Below, piece by piece: positions 62,662 through 64,000 of a stretch of DNA of 64,000 bases. The translations under genes were made by a program, and so were the position numbers. The notes beneath the pieces are model-generated. The model did no database searches and was not told the origin of the DNA. It worked only from the letters and a program-made list of their open reading frames with translations. Within the stretch, counting starts at the first letter, position 1. Every line of letters begins with the position of its first letter. Origin of the DNA: JBBROS01 sp963792675 (GTDB taxonomy: Bacteria; Pseudomonadota; Alphaproteobacteria; Acetobacterales; Acetobacteraceae); the NCBI GenBank assembly GCA_963792675.1, contig CAWBWT010000002.1:2666001-2730000 (forward strand). The letters run 5' to 3'.

Positions 62662-64000
62662 ACGCGATGTTCCAACCGGGCGTGGCGCTCGACCCCGGCG
62701 CGGTCGAAGCGGTCGTGCACGGCCGCCACGGCGACCCATTCTCGATCCTGGGCCCGCATGACGGCACCGTGCGGGTGATGGTTCCGGGCGCCAACGCGGT
62801 GGAGGTGATCGACCCGGTCGGCAACCCGATGGCCGCCTTGACGCGGGTGCACGAGGCCGGGTTTTTCGCCGGCGCCGTGCCGCCCGGGCCATACCGCCTG
62901 CGGGTGCAGACCCACGGCACCGCCTTCGAGGCCGAAGACCCGTACCGCTTCGGGCCGACGCTGGGTCCGCTCGACCTCCACCTCGTCAGCGAGGGCCGGC
63001 ACTACGATCTCGGCCTGACCCTGGGCGCGCACGAGGCGACCTACGAGGGCGTTGCCGGCGTGCGCTTCGCGGTGTGGGCGCCGAATGCGCGCCGGGTCTC
63101 GGTGGTCGGCGACTTCAACTTCTGGGACGCGCGGCGCAATCCAATGCGGCGGCACGACCCTGCCGGTGTGTGGGAGATGTTCATCCCCGGCGTGCGCCCG
63201 GGTGCCGTGTACAAATACGACCTGCTCGGCCCCGATTGGGCGCCCCTGCCGCAAAAGGCCGATCCGGTGGCCGGCGCCGCAGAGCGGCCGCCTGCGACCG
63301 GCTCGGTCGTGGTGTCCGCGGCGCCGTTCCACTGGACCGATGCCGCCTGGATGGAGAAGCGCGCCGCGCTGCAAAAGCCAGACGCGCCGATCTCCTGCTA
63401 CGAGGTGCACGCGGCGTCCTGGCTTCCGGCCGCCGAGAGTGGCGCGTCCGGCTGGGAAGCGCTGGCGGATCGGCTCGTGCCGTACTGCGCCGGGATGGGC
63501 TTCACTCACCTCGAGCTGCTGCCGATCATGGAACACCCGTTCGGCGGCTCTTGGGGTTACCAGCCGCTCGGCCAGTTCGCGCCGAGCGCGCGCCTCGGAC
63601 GCCCCGAAGCGTTCAAAGCCTTCGTCGACCGCTGCCACGCGATGGGGATCGGCGTGCTGCTCGACTGGGTGCCGGCGCACTTCCCGACCGACGCGCATGG
63701 CCTGGCACGTTTCGACGGCACGCCGCTCTACGAGCATGGCGACCCGCGCGAAGGGTTCCACCAGGATTGGAACACCTACATCTACAATCTCGGCCGCAAC
63801 GAGGTGCGCGGCTTCATGATCGCGTCCGGCTTGTGGTGGCTGAACGAGTATCATGTGGACGGGCTCCGCGTGGATGCGGTCGCCTCGATGCTCTACCGCG
63901 ATTACAGCCGCAATGCCGGCGAATGGGTGCCGAACCAATACGGCGGCCGCGAGAACCTGGAGAACGTCGCCTTCCTGCAGGACCTGAGCCGCGCCATCGC
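62658..64000 (+). CDS. glgB: 1,4-alpha-glucan branching enzyme GlgB, cut by window edge
   Basis: The first 447 residues of a GH13_9 branching enzyme, open to the window end. It opens MNAMFQPGVALDPGAVEAVVHGRHGDPFSILG with the N-terminal CBM48 repeats (VAGVRFAVWAPNARRVSVVGDFNFWDARRNPMRRH) and continues CYEVHAASW, THLELLPIMEHPFGGSWGYQ, and the nucleophile D406 in HVDGLRVDAVASMLYRDYSR. It adds alpha-1,6 branches to the glucan made by GlgE. ATG 62658 overlaps the treS stop (ATGA). Confidence 0.94.

Overview
The window is about 64 kb of very GC-rich chromosomal DNA from a Gram-negative alphaproteobacterium, most plausibly Rhodospirillales (Acetobacteraceae-like). Support comes from a CtrA-family regulator next to fliI-fliJ, a PhyR/NepR/ECF-sigma general stress locus, GAAC-N7-GAAC LexA operators, kdsA (LPS), and a gene order (ppiD-trpEGDC-moaC-moeA-lexA divergent from tpiA-secG-pyrG-kdsA) I know from alphaproteobacteria. 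The family assignment is inference. I see no prophage, insertion sequence, CRISPR array or rRNA, and no gene-free stretch reaches 300 bases.

Layout. 0-4 kb: the end of an ABC exporter gene, then imuA-imuB with a LexA operator that abuts the imuA ATG. 3.9-6.6 kb: a CtrA-like regulator divergent from fliI-fliJ. 6.6-11.3 kb: a surface-glycan set (ugd, a large methyltransferase with an internally duplicated C-terminus, an RgpF-type protein). 11.3-15.3 kb: nusG, secE, tRNA-Trp, a TonB-like protein, tRNA-Gly, a cupin, a DUF4337-type membrane protein and ftsB. 15.4-37.5 kb: eno, a GNAT enzyme, an MDR pump, an acyltransferase, kdsA, pyrG, secG and tpiA on the minus strand; then ppiD, trpE, trpG, trpD, trpC, moaC, moeA, lexA and a YeiH-type protein on the plus strand; then an epimerase, a 3-hydroxybutyrate dehydrogenase, a YceI protein and an MFS exporter. 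37.5-47.6 kb: dps, parE, murQ, an orphan TRAP binding protein, an aldehyde dehydrogenase divergent from an aminotransferase, a GAF protein and recQ. 47.6-52.5 kb: an OmpA-like lipoprotein, cydD-cydC and an M20 amidohydrolase. 52.6-64 kb: the general stress response locus (sensor kinase, nepR, two ECF sigma genes, divergent phyR), followed by the GlgE alpha-glucan operon (glgE, treS-maltokinase fusion, glgB, cut by the window edge).

How the genes connect. Two stress circuits appear. (1) SOS: lexA carries its own operator, and matching operators lie on the starts of imuA and parE. (2) General stress: PhyR-NepR-ECF sigma, with a textbook GGAAC-N16-CGTT promoter 31 bases upstream of dps, 18 kb away, and the trehalose-to-glucan operon directly beside phyR.

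Caution on sequence quality. Between about 15.4 and 37 kb nearly every gene is broken by single-base frame changes, yet the protein segments between them are well conserved, and the genes are essential or housekeeping (eno, pyrG, kdsA, tpiA, trp, lexA). I read these as base-level indel errors in the assembly, not as pseudogenes. Genes there are annotated over their full reconstructed span. Isolated frame breaks also occur near 0.22 kb, in the TonB-like gene, in parE and in recQ.
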